From: Actinomadura rupiterrae
GTDB lineage: Bacteria > Actinomycetota > Actinomycetes > Streptosporangiales > Streptosporangiaceae
Length of the DNA: 64,000 nt
Assembly: GCF_024172125.1 (NCBI RefSeq)
Contig: NZ_JAMZEA010000001.1
Span: forward strand, 496,001-560,000
Direction: 5' to 3'
Part shown: positions 1-8,002 of the stretch, piece by piece
Layout: each line of letters starts with the position of its first letter
Position numbering within the stretch: the stretch's first letter is position 1
The notes under the pieces: model-generated
Seen by the model: only the letters and a program-made list of their open reading frames with translations
What the model was told of the DNA's origin: nothing
Database searches by the model: none
Made by a program: the position numbers and the translations under genes

Positions 1-2308
1 GCGAGCCGGGGTCCAGCGGCGCCGGGAGGTCGACGCGGAGCCACTGGCCGACCGGACCGCTCGTCCCGCCGGTGATCCACTGGGTGTCGGGGTCGCGGTC
101 GACGGCCGCGTACGGGATCGCGGCCGGATCATCGATCCCGGACAGCGTGCCCGGGTCGGACGCCGAGGACGACGCCGTGACGTTCTTGATCCCGCTGTAT
201 TCGGCGACCGTCTGCGCGCCGTCCCAGGCCGGGTCGCCGGGATCGGGGCCGAGGCCGTGCGTCGTGTCGGGCTGGGAACCGGCGGTCAGGGTCGGGCCGA
301 TCTGCGTCCGGATCTCCGAGCGGGACCGGTCGCGCAGCCGCGCCGCGTCCGAGGCGACCGGTGTGCCGCCGAGGTCGGACGCGTCGTCCCCGACCAGCAC
401 CGGACGGCCCTTGAGATCGCCCGCGTCGGCGAGGTCGAGCAGCCCTTCCGGCCCGCCGCGCAGCCGCAGGGCCCCGGACGCGTCGAGCAGCCCGGCGACC
501 GGCCGCGCGCCGTCCACCTGGTAGATCTCGACGGCCGGGTACTTCTGGTCGAGCGCGCTGACCGCGTCGTCGCTCCAGCCGCCGGGCTGGTCGCCGAACG
601 CCGCGACCCGCCGGACGCCCGGCGAGGTGTCGAGCGCCTGGTGCACGCGGCCCGGCCACGCCCCGGCCAGATCGCCGCGCGAGAGGTCGTTGCGGATCAG
701 CAGGTACCGCACCCCGGAGCGGGCAAGCACCTCGGAGAGGCCCGGCGACCCGCGGCCCGCCGCCACGCGCTGGTCGATGGCGTCCAGCATCCGCGCGTAC
801 CCGGGCGAGCCCTGCGGGACCATCTGCCGCGCGCCCCAGCCCGTCCGCAGGAGCGGCTGGATGACGTCGTCCATCGGACGGCCCCACGTGTAGCTGCCGG
901 TGCGGGAGCCGGGCAGGGCCAGGACGGACTGCGTCCCGGCGCGCTTGTTCAGCCAGGACGCCGCGTCCCGCCAGTACTGCGGGACGTCCGGGAACGCGCC
1001 GGGCGCGGCGAGGCCGTTCGCCATCGCGGGCGTCGCGACCGCGACCAGGGTCAGCGCGGAGCCGACGAACACCGCAGCGCGCAGCCGGGGTTTGCGCAGC
1101 GTGCCGGGGAGGTGCGCGATGCCCAGCGCCATCGGCAGCCGGACCATCCCGTCGAACTTGTACAGGTTGCGGAGCGGCGCGAGCGGGCCGTCCAGCAGGT
1201 CGCGCAGGTGCGGGGCGAGCGGGCCCTCGATCCGGCTGGCGTGCCCGGCCGCGACGATCGCGACGCCGGCGAGCAGGACGAGCAGCGGGAACGTCCGGTC
1301 CGGCAGGTCGCGGCGGACGAGCCCGGCCAGGCCGAACGCGGCCAGCCCGGCGGTGATCAGGACCAGCCACGCGTGCCCGGCCAGCGCTCCCCCGACCGGC
1401 AGCGCCTGCGGCAGGTAGTTGATCCAGCGCTCGGTGCCGCGCAGGACGTCCACCAGGCCGGTCGTCGCGGTCGTGGTGTCGGCCTGCTCGGTATAGCCGA
1501 GCCAGGAGAAGCCGTAGCGGCCGGTCAGGACGAGCGGCACCAGCCACCAGGCGACCGCGCACGCCACGGCGCCCGTCCACCAGGAGAGCAGCCGGAACCG
1601 GTGCACCCCGCGCGGACGGGTCAGCAGGAACAGGAACGGGACGGCCAGCACCGCCACGGTCGCGGTGCCGTTGATCCCACCGCACAGCCCGATCGCCAGG
1701 CCGGACCTGGCGGCGGCCCGGAGCCGTCCGCTGTCCCGTTTCGCCGCCGTGGCGAGCGGGACGACCGTCCACGGCAGCATCGCGAGCGGCAGGTACTCCC
1801 AGGAGTTCTGGCCCAGCGCGGACAGCGCGTGCGGGCTGAGCGCGTACGCCATGCCCGCCACGAGGCGGCTCGTCGGCCCGCCGGTCTCCAGCCGGGCGGC
1901 GAGGGCCCGGACGCCGAGCAGCGCCGCGCACATCAGCAGCGCGAACCACAGCCGCTGGACGATCCAGGCAGGCATGCCGGCCGCGTGCCCGAGCCAGTAG
2001 AACGGGCCCATCGGGACGAAGTAGCCCGCCGCCTGGTTCTGGAGCTGGCCGAACTGCTCGGTGTCCCACAGGTGCAGCGCCCGGCCGAGGAACGCGCCCG
2101 GGTCCAGCACCATGTCGATCTTGGTGTCGGCGAGCAGCAGGCCGGGTTCCGTGCAGACCGCGAGCGCGGTCAGCGCCAGGCAGCACACCAGCAGCCGCAT
2201 CCGGTCGCGCAGCCGGGGATCGACCGCGACCTCGGTGTAGGGGGTGCCGTCGGGCGCGGTCGCGGACGGGACGCCGCTCCCCCTGCCGCTCGCCATGCCG
2301 CTCGCCAT
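1..2308 (-). CDS. aftD: Alpha-(1->3)-arabinofuranosyltransferase AftD, 5' part
   Basis: Partial: the start is inside and the 3' end lies beyond the left edge, leaving about 769 codons. After a short Gly/Ser-rich leader there is a membrane segment at about residues 38-60, then DTKIDMVLDPGAFLG (from residue 61) and LHLWDTEQFGQLQNQAAGYF, the characteristic N-terminal signature of AftD-family GT-C enzymes, followed by many hydrophobic helices. The family transfers arabinofuranose from decaprenyl-phospho-arabinose to cell-wall arabinan at the outer face of the membrane. The ATG at 2308 is chosen because a GGGGGGAGG ribosome site lies about 8 bases upstream. It is the last visible gene of a minus-strand operon, 53 bp after the GT4 gene. 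Family call is firm; the precise acceptor outside mycobacteria is inferred. Confidence 0.88.
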   Translation of the reverse strand, partial: MASGMASGRGSGVPSATAPDGTPYTEVAVDPRLRDRMRLLVCCLALTALAVCTEPGLLLADTKIDMVLDPGAFLGRALHLWDTEQFGQLQNQAAGYFVPMGPFYWLGHAAGMPAWIVQRLWFALLMCAALLGVRALAARLETGGPTSRLVAGMAYALSPHALSALGQNSWEYLPLAMLPWTVVPLATAAKRDSGRLRAAARSGLAIGLCGGINGTATVAVLAVPFLFLLTRPRGVHRFRLLSWWTGAVACAVAWWLVPLVLTGRYGFSWLGYTEQADTTTATTGLVDVLRGTERWINYLPQALPVGGALAGHAWLVLITAGLAAFGLAGLVRRDLPDRTFPLLVLLAGVAIVAAGHASRIEGPLAPHLRDLLDGPLAPLRNLYKFDGMVRLPMALGIAHLPGTLRKPRLRAAVFVGSALTLVAVATPAMANGLAAPGAFPDVPQYWRDAASWLNKRAGTQSVLALPGSRTGSYTWGRPMDDVIQPLLRTGWGARQMVPQGSPGYARMLDAIDQRVAAGRGSPGLSEVLARSGVRYLLIRNDLSRGDLAGAWPGRVHQALDTSPGVRRVAAFGDQPGGWSDDAVSALDQKYPAVEIYQVDGARPVAGLLDASGALRLRGGPEGLLDLADAGDLKGRPVLVGDDASDLGGTPVASDAARLRDRSRSEIRTQIGPTLTAGSQPDTTHGLGPDPGDPAWDGAQTVAEYSGIKNVTASSSASDPGTLSGIDDPAAIPYAAVDRDPDTQWITGGTSGPVGQWLRVDLPAPLDPGS

Positions 2309-2361
2309 GGCGCTCGCCTCCCCCCGGACCCGACCCGTACCGACCTCTGCCGCCTCCGCGG

Positions 2362-3762
2362 TCAGCGCCCGGCGGGCTCCGCGGCGGCGCCGCCGCCGGT
2401 GTCCTCGACACGGCCGAGCAGGCGTTCCAGGGGCGTGGCGGGACGCACCGGCTCCGCCTCGCCCGCGTCCAGCAGCTCGTCCCGGACCGGGCCCTCCGCG
2501 ACCCGGAGGTGACCGTCACCGTACCGGCGGACGACGTGTGCGTCCGCCCCGGGTACGGCCGTGCCCCGGGTGCCGCTGGAGCCGCGCCGCCGGGACGCGG
2601 CGACCAGCTCGCCCATCCGGTCGGCGGTGCGCTTCCAGTCGAACTCGGCCGCCCAGGCGCGGCAGGCGGCCGCGACCGCGTCCCGGCGGGCGGGGTCGGC
2701 CAGCTCCTTCAGCGCCAGGTCGAGGGTGTGGACGAGCTCGTCGGCGTCGCCGGTGTCGGCGGCGAGCCAGCCGGTCGTGCCGTCCCGGACGGCGTCGCGC
2801 AGGCCGTCCACGTCGTAGGCGATCGTCGGGACGCCGAGCGCGGCGGCCTCGGCGACGACCAGGCCCCAGCCCTCGCCGCGCGAGGCGCTGAGGTGCAGGT
2901 CGGCGTCCGCGACGACGGCGGCCTTCTCGTCCTCCGGGACGAAGCCGAGCAGCTCGACGGCCCCGCCGAGGCCGCGCGCGGCGATCTCGGCGGCGAGCCG
3001 GTCCTGCTCGGGACCGCGCCCGATGATCCGCAGCCGCAGCCCCGGACGCTCGGGCAGGACCCGCTCGACCACGTCGAGCAGCAGGTCGGCGCGCTTGTGC
3101 GGGACGAGCCGCGTCACGCACACCAGCCGGGGCGCGGACGGGTCGGGCGCCCGGCGCGGGGCCGGGTCGTCCTTCGGGGTGTCGACGCCGACCGGGACGA
3201 GGTAGACCGGGCCCGTCCAGGCGAGCCGGGTGCGCAGCGCCTCGACCGTCGTCGGCGAGATCGCGGTGCAGGCGTGCCGCCGGTAGGTGCGGCGCGCGAC
3301 CGGGCCTTCGAGCGTCCGGCCGATCCAGGCGAGCCACGGCGGGAAGTACAGGCCGAACTGCTCGTCGTGCACGTGGAAGATCGCGCAGAACACCGGGACG
3401 CGGCGCGGCAGCACCCATGGCGTGAAGAACGGGATGCCGTTCTGGCAGTCCAGGACGGCGTCGAAGCGCCGCCGGTGCGCCAGCATCCAGGCCAGGACCA
3501 GCGGGTACACGGTGAACCGGCCGCCGAGCCGGACGAAGCGGACGCCGTCCACCCGCTCGCGGCGGGCCTGCCCCGGCGCGCGGCAGGTGACGTAGGTGAC
3601 CTCCGCGCCGCGCTCGGCGAACCGGCGGGCCAGCTCCCAGGCGTACACCTCGGCGCCGCCCGCGGCCGGATGCCAGGGGTCGCGCCAGTTCACGACCGCC
3701 ACGCGCAGACCGTCCACGCCGCCGTCCACCTCGGCCGGGCCCTTGTTCTGACCGGCCTTCAT
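2362..3762 (-). CDS. GT4-family glycosyltransferase
   Basis: A GT-B fold glycosyltransferase of 466 residues. The N-terminal Rossmann half opens with VAVVNWRDPWHPAAGGAEVY, the Gly-Gly-Ala-Glu loop typical of GT4 enzymes; the C-terminal half carries LVCVTRLVPHKRADLLL, RIIGRGPEQDRL and the donor-binding E(x7)E element in SASRGEGWGLVVAEAAALG. No signal peptide or membrane helix, so it works on the cytoplasmic side. The start overlaps the stop of the GT2 gene by 4 bp (ATGA), implying translational coupling. The C-terminal 60 residues are low-complexity Arg/Gly/Ala-rich. Sugar donor and acceptor cannot be read from sequence; context suggests glycosylation of a cell-envelope precursor. Confidence 0.9.
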   Translation of the reverse strand: MKAGQNKGPAEVDGGVDGLRVAVVNWRDPWHPAAGGAEVYAWELARRFAERGAEVTYVTCRAPGQARRERVDGVRFVRLGGRFTVYPLVLAWMLAHRRRFDAVLDCQNGIPFFTPWVLPRRVPVFCAIFHVHDEQFGLYFPPWLAWIGRTLEGPVARRTYRRHACTAISPTTVEALRTRLAWTGPVYLVPVGVDTPKDDPAPRRAPDPSAPRLVCVTRLVPHKRADLLLDVVERVLPERPGLRLRIIGRGPEQDRLAAEIAARGLGGAVELLGFVPEDEKAAVVADADLHLSASRGEGWGLVVAEAAALGVPTIAYDVDGLRDAVRDGTTGWLAADTGDADELVHTLDLALKELADPARRDAVAAACRAWAAEFDWKRTADRMGELVAASRRRGSSGTRGTAVPGADAHVVRRYGDGHLRVAEGPVRDELLDAGEAEPVRPATPLERLLGRVEDTGGGAAAEPAGR

Positions 3763-4556
3763 CCGGGGCCGGCCCCGCTGATCTCGGTGAGCGGGATCGG
3801 CACGGGCTGCGCGGCCGGGTCAGGCGCCTCGACCGGCCGGCGGGCGGCGAGCCGGATCACCACGACGTCCCGCAGGCAGCGCGCGGAGTGGCGGCGGACC
3901 GAGAACGTCGAGCCCGGGACGTCCCGCCAGCGGACCGGTATCGCGGTGATCGCCGCCCCGCGCCGCGCGCAGTGCATCAGCAGCTCGACGTCGAAGGCGA
4001 ACCCGCTGGTCGTGAGGTCGGCGGCCGCCGCGCGGGCCAGCGGGCCGTCGAAGAACTTGAACCCGCACTGGGTGTCGGTCACGCCGCCCGCGAGGTCGCG
4101 CGTCAGCCGGTTGAACACGATCGCCCCGACCTTGCGGAGCGGGTGGCTGTAGTCCTCCACCAGCGAGGACGGGTGCCGGCGCGAGCCGACCACGACCGGG
4201 TGGCCGTCGCCGAGCAGCGCGAGCGCGTCGTCCAGGCCGGCGAGGTCGGTGGCCATGTCGGCGTCGCAGAACCCCACGTACCGGGCGGTCGTGGCGAGGA
4301 GCCCGGCGCGGACGGCCGCGCCCTTCCCGCGCTCCGGGCAGGTGATCACCCGGACGGGGACCGGGCCGCGCCAGGCCGCCGCGATCCGGGCCGTCCCGTC
4401 CGTGCTGCCGTTGTCCACCACGAGCACCGACGCGTCCACCGGGAGCGCCGCGAGCCGGGCGCCCAGCGCGTCGAGGCCGTCCGGAAGGCGGACGGCCTCG
4501 TTGTAGGCGGGCACGACGACCTCAAGGGACGAGGTCGGACGGGTGGCGACGGCCAT
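3759..4556 (-). CDS. GT2-family glycosyltransferase, dolichyl-phosphate glucosyltransferase-like
   Basis: A 265-residue GT-A enzyme. VVVPAYNEAVRLPDGL opens the nucleotide-binding fold, VLVVDNGSTDGT and FCDADMATDL (the DxD metal site) follow, and the DTQCGFKFF motif with the later GFAFDVELL match the ALG5/polyprenyl-phosphate glycosyltransferase subgroup. No C-terminal membrane domain is present, unlike ArnC/GtrB. The likely reaction is transfer of a hexose from a nucleotide sugar to polyprenyl phosphate, making the lipid-linked donors used by GT-C enzymes such as the neighbouring AftD. It starts 18 bp after the DUF2613-like gene and overlaps the next gene by 4 bp. Specific sugar is unknown. 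Confidence 0.9.
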   Translation of the reverse strand: MAVATRPTSSLEVVVPAYNEAVRLPDGLDALGARLAALPVDASVLVVDNGSTDGTARIAAAWRGPVPVRVITCPERGKGAAVRAGLLATTARYVGFCDADMATDLAGLDDALALLGDGHPVVVGSRRHPSSLVEDYSHPLRKVGAIVFNRLTRDLAGGVTDTQCGFKFFDGPLARAAAADLTTSGFAFDVELLMHCARRGAAITAIPVRWRDVPGSTFSVRRHSARCLRDVVVIRLAARRPVEAPDPAAQPVPIPLTEISGAGPG

Positions 4557-4574
4557 CGCGGGGGCGGGCCGGGC

Positions 4575-4706
4575 CTACCGGGAGCCGTAGTTGTACAGCG
4601 GCTTCAGCACGGGGTCCTTCTGCGCGGCGTTCTCGAAGTGGATCGTGCTCACCGCCGTCAACGCAGCCAGCAGCGCCCCCGCCAGGGCCGCGATCGCTAT
4701 GCGCAT
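4575..4706 (-). CDS. DUF2613-like small membrane/secreted protein
   Basis: A 43-residue gene. It encodes one N-terminal hydrophobic helix (residues 3-20, AIAALAGALLAALTAVST) and ends KPLYNYGSR. Its start codon overlaps the stop of the preceding gene by one base (TGATG). The size, the single N-terminal helix and the C-terminal Tyr-Gly-Arg/Ser tail resemble the DUF2613 protein encoded beside aftD in Mycobacterium (Rv0236A), and the position in an aftD operon supports that. Function is unknown in any organism that I know of; a small partner of the arabinosyltransferase or the neighbouring membrane protein is plausible but unproven. Confidence 0.75.
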   Translation of the reverse strand: MRIAIAALAGALLAALTAVSTIHFENAAQKDPVLKPLYNYGSR

Positions 4707-6433
4707 CAGGGATACCTTCCACGTCGGGGGGTGCGAGGGATGTGTCTCGTCACACTAGTGCCCGGGGTAACAAATGACCAGACGATCAGCGAAACCATGA
4801 CAATCCATGACAATGCTGCCGGGATGAGCGGCGCCTTCGGCTCGCTCGTGCGCGCGGGATCGGGAATCCGGTAGAGGACGAGATCCGGGGTGTCGAGGAC
4901 CGTTTCGGCTCCGGCGAGGCGGGCGCGCTGCGCCGAACCCGCGCCCGTCTCGGCGTCCAGCGCCACGTAGCGGACGCCCGCCGCCTTGAGTGCGGGCACC
5001 AGCGGACCGCCGGACGCCACGGCCGGATCGAGCCCGCGCGCCACCGGATCCTCCGCCGGGACGGTTGTGGAGCCGACCACCACGGCGTCCCGCGTGACGA
5101 CCCGGCGGTCCAGGTAGCGGGGCAGCGCGTCCAGCGACGTCCGGCCGCCGTTCCAGGGGTAGCCGCGGTACGTCGCCCACGGCAGGACGAGCACGTCCCC
5201 GGGAACGCGGTCGGCATGGACGATCTTGCGTGCTGCGTCCCAGCCGTCCGGATACCCGACCGGACGAAGCCGTCCCGCCGCACCGTCCGCCAGACCGGGC
5301 ATCAGCACCAGCGGCAGGACGGCGACCACGAACCCGACAAGACCGGTCGTCCAATCCGCCTTGCCCTCCTCGCGCGGGCGTACGAGCCGCAGCAGCACGT
5401 CAGCCGCCAACCCCAATCCGATCGCGATGACGAGCACGAGCGGAGCCGTGTACTGCTGACCGTCCCGGATCACCGCGAACCCGGACCAGAACTCGATGAG
5501 CCGCTTGAGCGCAGGCGCGCCCACCACGCCAAAGGCCGCGATCAAGAACCCGACCGCAGCCGACACGACCAGCCCGGCAGCCCAGTCCGGACGGTCCCGA
5601 CGCATCCGTCCCGCGAACGCCGCGAGCGACGCGATCACGACGAGCGCCCAGCAGAGGACGAGCAGCCCCGAGCCGTACCCCTTGGGCACGACCTCCGCGT
5701 TCCACACCCCGCCCGTGAGCAGGAGGCTGCCGAGCGTCCCGAACGGCGTGTCGGCACGTGGCGCGAACGCGTCCACGGCAGAAGGTGCGCCCGGGACCCC
5801 CGAGGGCCGCAGCCAGCCGGTCACCAACCACGGCAGGCACAGCCCGACCACACCCAGGGCGATCCCTGCGACGGCCCGGCGGCGCCGCCCCGGAGCGAAC
5901 CCCGCCACCGCGATCGTGGGCAACCCGGCGACGGCCATGGCGGCGAAACCCCCGATCGCCGCCGGTACCAGCGCACGGACGGCCTGCCGCGTGGCCAGGC
6001 GTCCGGCGGCGGCGACGGCCCAGGGCAGCGACGCGTACCCCAGCAGCAGCGCCCAGTGCCCGAGGACGAGCCGCTCGGCGACGTACGGGTTCCAGACGTA
6101 GCAAATCCCAGCGGCGAGGCGCGGAAGCAGGCGCGGCGTGGGGACCAGCGCCGCCGCCCCGGCGCACCCGAGCACGAAGATCAGCAGGAGCACGGCCTTC
6201 TGCACCAGGTCACCGGGCAGGACGGTCGAGAGCAGCGCGGCGAACGCGTCGCTCGGGACGTGCCGGGGCAGCGTGCCGGTCAGGCCGAAGGTCAGCGCGT
6301 TGAGCGGCTGGCGCGGCACGAAGACCATGTCGTAGGACAGCAGGAAGCCCCGCGCGAGACCGGGTCCGAGCGCCAGCAGGCCCAGGACCAGACCGGTCAG
6401 CGCGGCGGCCCCGTGCTTCGCCCTCTCCGACAT
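4706..6433 (-). CDS. Polytopic membrane protein of the aftD operon, GT-C-like
   Basis: 575 residues, with about 11-12 hydrophobic helices covering the N-terminal 370 residues, a soluble domain (about 380-530) and a final helix near 545. An Asp lies in the first external loop (LLSYDMVFVPRQ), and CYVWNPYVAERLVLGHWALL is a recognisable short motif; both features are seen in GT-C glycosyltransferases and in membrane proteins encoded beside aftD. The C-terminal soluble part contains VLVLPWATYRGYPWNGGRT. First gene of the minus-strand operon, with the next ATG overlapping its stop by one base. It probably acts at the outer membrane face on a lipid-linked sugar; the reaction is not established, and I do not recognise a named family with certainty. 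Confidence 0.85.
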   Translation of the reverse strand: MSERAKHGAAALTGLVLGLLALGPGLARGFLLSYDMVFVPRQPLNALTFGLTGTLPRHVPSDAFAALLSTVLPGDLVQKAVLLLIFVLGCAGAAALVPTPRLLPRLAAGICYVWNPYVAERLVLGHWALLLGYASLPWAVAAAGRLATRQAVRALVPAAIGGFAAMAVAGLPTIAVAGFAPGRRRRAVAGIALGVVGLCLPWLVTGWLRPSGVPGAPSAVDAFAPRADTPFGTLGSLLLTGGVWNAEVVPKGYGSGLLVLCWALVVIASLAAFAGRMRRDRPDWAAGLVVSAAVGFLIAAFGVVGAPALKRLIEFWSGFAVIRDGQQYTAPLVLVIAIGLGLAADVLLRLVRPREEGKADWTTGLVGFVVAVLPLVLMPGLADGAAGRLRPVGYPDGWDAARKIVHADRVPGDVLVLPWATYRGYPWNGGRTSLDALPRYLDRRVVTRDAVVVGSTTVPAEDPVARGLDPAVASGGPLVPALKAAGVRYVALDAETGAGSAQRARLAGAETVLDTPDLVLYRIPDPARTSEPKAPLIPAALSWIVMVSLIVWSFVTPGTSVTRHIPRTPRRGRYP

Positions 6434-6586
6434 CCCGACCGGACGCTACCGGTTCCCCGGAGTTCCCGTTCCGCTGACCGCAAGAGGACGGCCCCCGACC
6501 GCACGAGGACGGCCACCGGACCGGTCCGCTCTGCCAAGATCGACCCGCCCGCCGAGTCCCGATCACTCGATGACCCGAGGAGACAC

Positions 6587-7033
6587 ATGCGGACGCACAA
6601 GACCCTTGCCCTGGCCGGCGTCGCCGCCGGGGCGGCCACCCTCGCGGCGAGCCTCGCCGGGACCGCCTCGGCGGCCCCGGGCGCGGGCGGCGTCACCGCG
6701 CAGGGCCTCCCGTCGTACTGCCGGATCAGCACCGTCGGGCCGTACCGCTCCGGCAACTACGTGAAGCTCACGACCAAGGTCACCTGTTCCAGGAAGGTGT
6801 ACGCGCTGGGCGTGGAGTCCGGGGTCGGCATCGCGAAGAAGAAGCCGGTCCGGGCCAAGAGCCTGAAGAAGAACGTCAAGGCGAACGCCGTGACGGCCGC
6901 CTACAAGTGCCACTCGAAGGCGCTGCACACCTTCGCCGGTTACAGCAGCGCGGGCATAGTCACCCTGAACGGCAAGAAGTACACCTACCTCAAGGGTGTG
7001 CCGCTCAGCCGCTTCCTCAAGACCCACTGCTGA
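6587..7033 (+). CDS. Small secreted protein, four cysteines
   Basis: 148 residues from the ATG at 6587, which follows a CGAGGAGA ribosome site. A Sec signal peptide with Ala-Ser-Ala-type cleavage (AGTASAAPG, about residue 29) precedes a mature part of about 115 residues, Lys-rich and basic, with four cysteines (SYCRIS, VTCSRK, YKCHSK and the final THC) that could form two disulfides. The last residue is cysteine. No domain recognised. It is monocistronic, divergent from the membrane protein upstream, and followed by a strong hairpin. An extracellular structural or binding protein is the most that can be said. Confidence 0.8.
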   Translation: MRTHKTLALAGVAAGAATLAASLAGTASAAPGAGGVTAQGLPSYCRISTVGPYRSGNYVKLTTKVTCSRKVYALGVESGVGIAKKKPVRAKSLKKNVKANAVTAAYKCHSKALHTFAGYSSAGIVTLNGKKYTYLKGVPLSRFLKTHC

Positions 7034-7051
7034 CGGCCGGACGAACGCCGG

Positions 7052-7077
7052 GGCCGTGCGGGCGTTCCCGCACGGCC
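7052..7077. terminator. Hairpin terminator between convergent genes
   Basis: GGCCGTGCGGG and CCCGCACGGCC form a perfect 11-bp stem with loop CGTT, 19 bp after the secreted-protein stop and ahead of the convergent SDR gene's stop. It has no U tract, as is common in actinomycetes, and could serve both strands. Confidence 0.7.
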
Positions 7078-7105
7078 TCGTGCGTGACCGGGCCTTTGGC
7101 GTCCG

Positions 7106-7891
7106 TTACGGGCGCTTGGCGCCGGTCAGGCTCATCAGGCGGTGCGTGAGGGACGGCGCGATCCACGCCTGGGCCATCGTCACGCGCATCATGAAGGGCA
7201 GCGCCGTGCGCGACCGGTCCCGGCGGACGGAGGCGACCAGCGCCCTCGCCACCTGCTCGGGCGTGACGGTCGGGATGATCGCCGAGATGCTCGGGATGCG
7301 CTCCTCCGACCCGGGGTTGTTGGCGAAGTAGTCGCTGGAGACCTTGCCCGGGACGATCTCGGTGACGCCGACACCCGTGCCGCGCAGGTCCACCCGGAGC
7401 GCGGCGACGATGCCCCGCAGGCCCCAGCGCGCGGCCGCGTAGCCGAACGCGCCGGGCCACGTCGCGCGCGACACCGGCGAGTTGACCACGACGATGCGCC
7501 CGCTCCCCCGGCGGACCATGTCGGCCGCGAACGCGGTGGTCACATAGCCTGCCGCGAGGTACGGGACGGCCGCCATGTCGCGGAAGTCGTGCGGGGTCGA
7601 CTCGTCCGCGAACAGCCAGCGGCCCGCGCCCGCGTTGTTGACGATCACGTCGGGGACGCCCAGCTCGGCGCGCACCCGGGCGGCCATTCCCAGGACGGCG
7701 TCGGGGTCGGCGAGGTCGGCCGGGAAGGCGTGGGCGTTCGGGCCGATCTCGGCGGCCAGCTCGTCCAGGCGGTCCTTGGAGCGGGCGACCAGCGCGACGG
7801 TGGCGCCCGCGCGGGCGAACTCGCGGGCGGCCGCCGCGCCGATCCCCGACGACGCGCCCGTGATCAGGACGATCTTCCGGCCGAGTTCCAC
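7106..7891 (-). CDS. Short-chain dehydrogenase/reductase with altered active site
   Basis: A classical-type SDR. The GTG at 7891 is preferred because CCGGAGGTG sits 7 bases upstream; an in-frame ATG at 7930 would add 13 residues. The TGASSGIG cofactor loop follows the first strand, and NNAG and the catalytic serine region (VVVNSPVSRA) are in place. The usual YxxxK is GYAAARWG: the catalytic lysine position holds arginine. Size (261 residues) is normal for the family. It may use NADP(H) judging by ARSK after the second strand. Substrate unknown; it is 110 bp downstream of the acyl-CoA dehydrogenase gene on the same strand and may share lipid metabolism with it. Lys-to-Arg could reduce or abolish activity. 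Confidence 0.85.
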   Translation of the reverse strand: MELGRKIVLITGASSGIGAAAAREFARAGATVALVARSKDRLDELAAEIGPNAHAFPADLADPDAVLGMAARVRAELGVPDVIVNNAGAGRWLFADESTPHDFRDMAAVPYLAAGYVTTAFAADMVRRGSGRIVVVNSPVSRATWPGAFGYAAARWGLRGIVAALRVDLRGTGVGVTEIVPGKVSSDYFANNPGSEERIPSISAIIPTVTPEQVARALVASVRRDRSRTALPFMMRVTMAQAWIAPSLTHRLMSLTGAKRP

Positions 7892-8002
7892 CGTGCGCAC
7901 CTCCGGGACGACTACATGAAAGATCCTCATGTTAGCCGCCTCCAGGGGTCGTCGGTCGCGCGACAGGCCCGGACGGCGCGGCGGGCCGTTTCCCGGGGGT
8001 GG

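Noticed and set aside
129-2519. Long open frames on both strands over the left edge
   Set aside because: Both give Arg/Pro-rich nonsense, while the third option (minus, start 2308) gives a perfect AftD N terminus.
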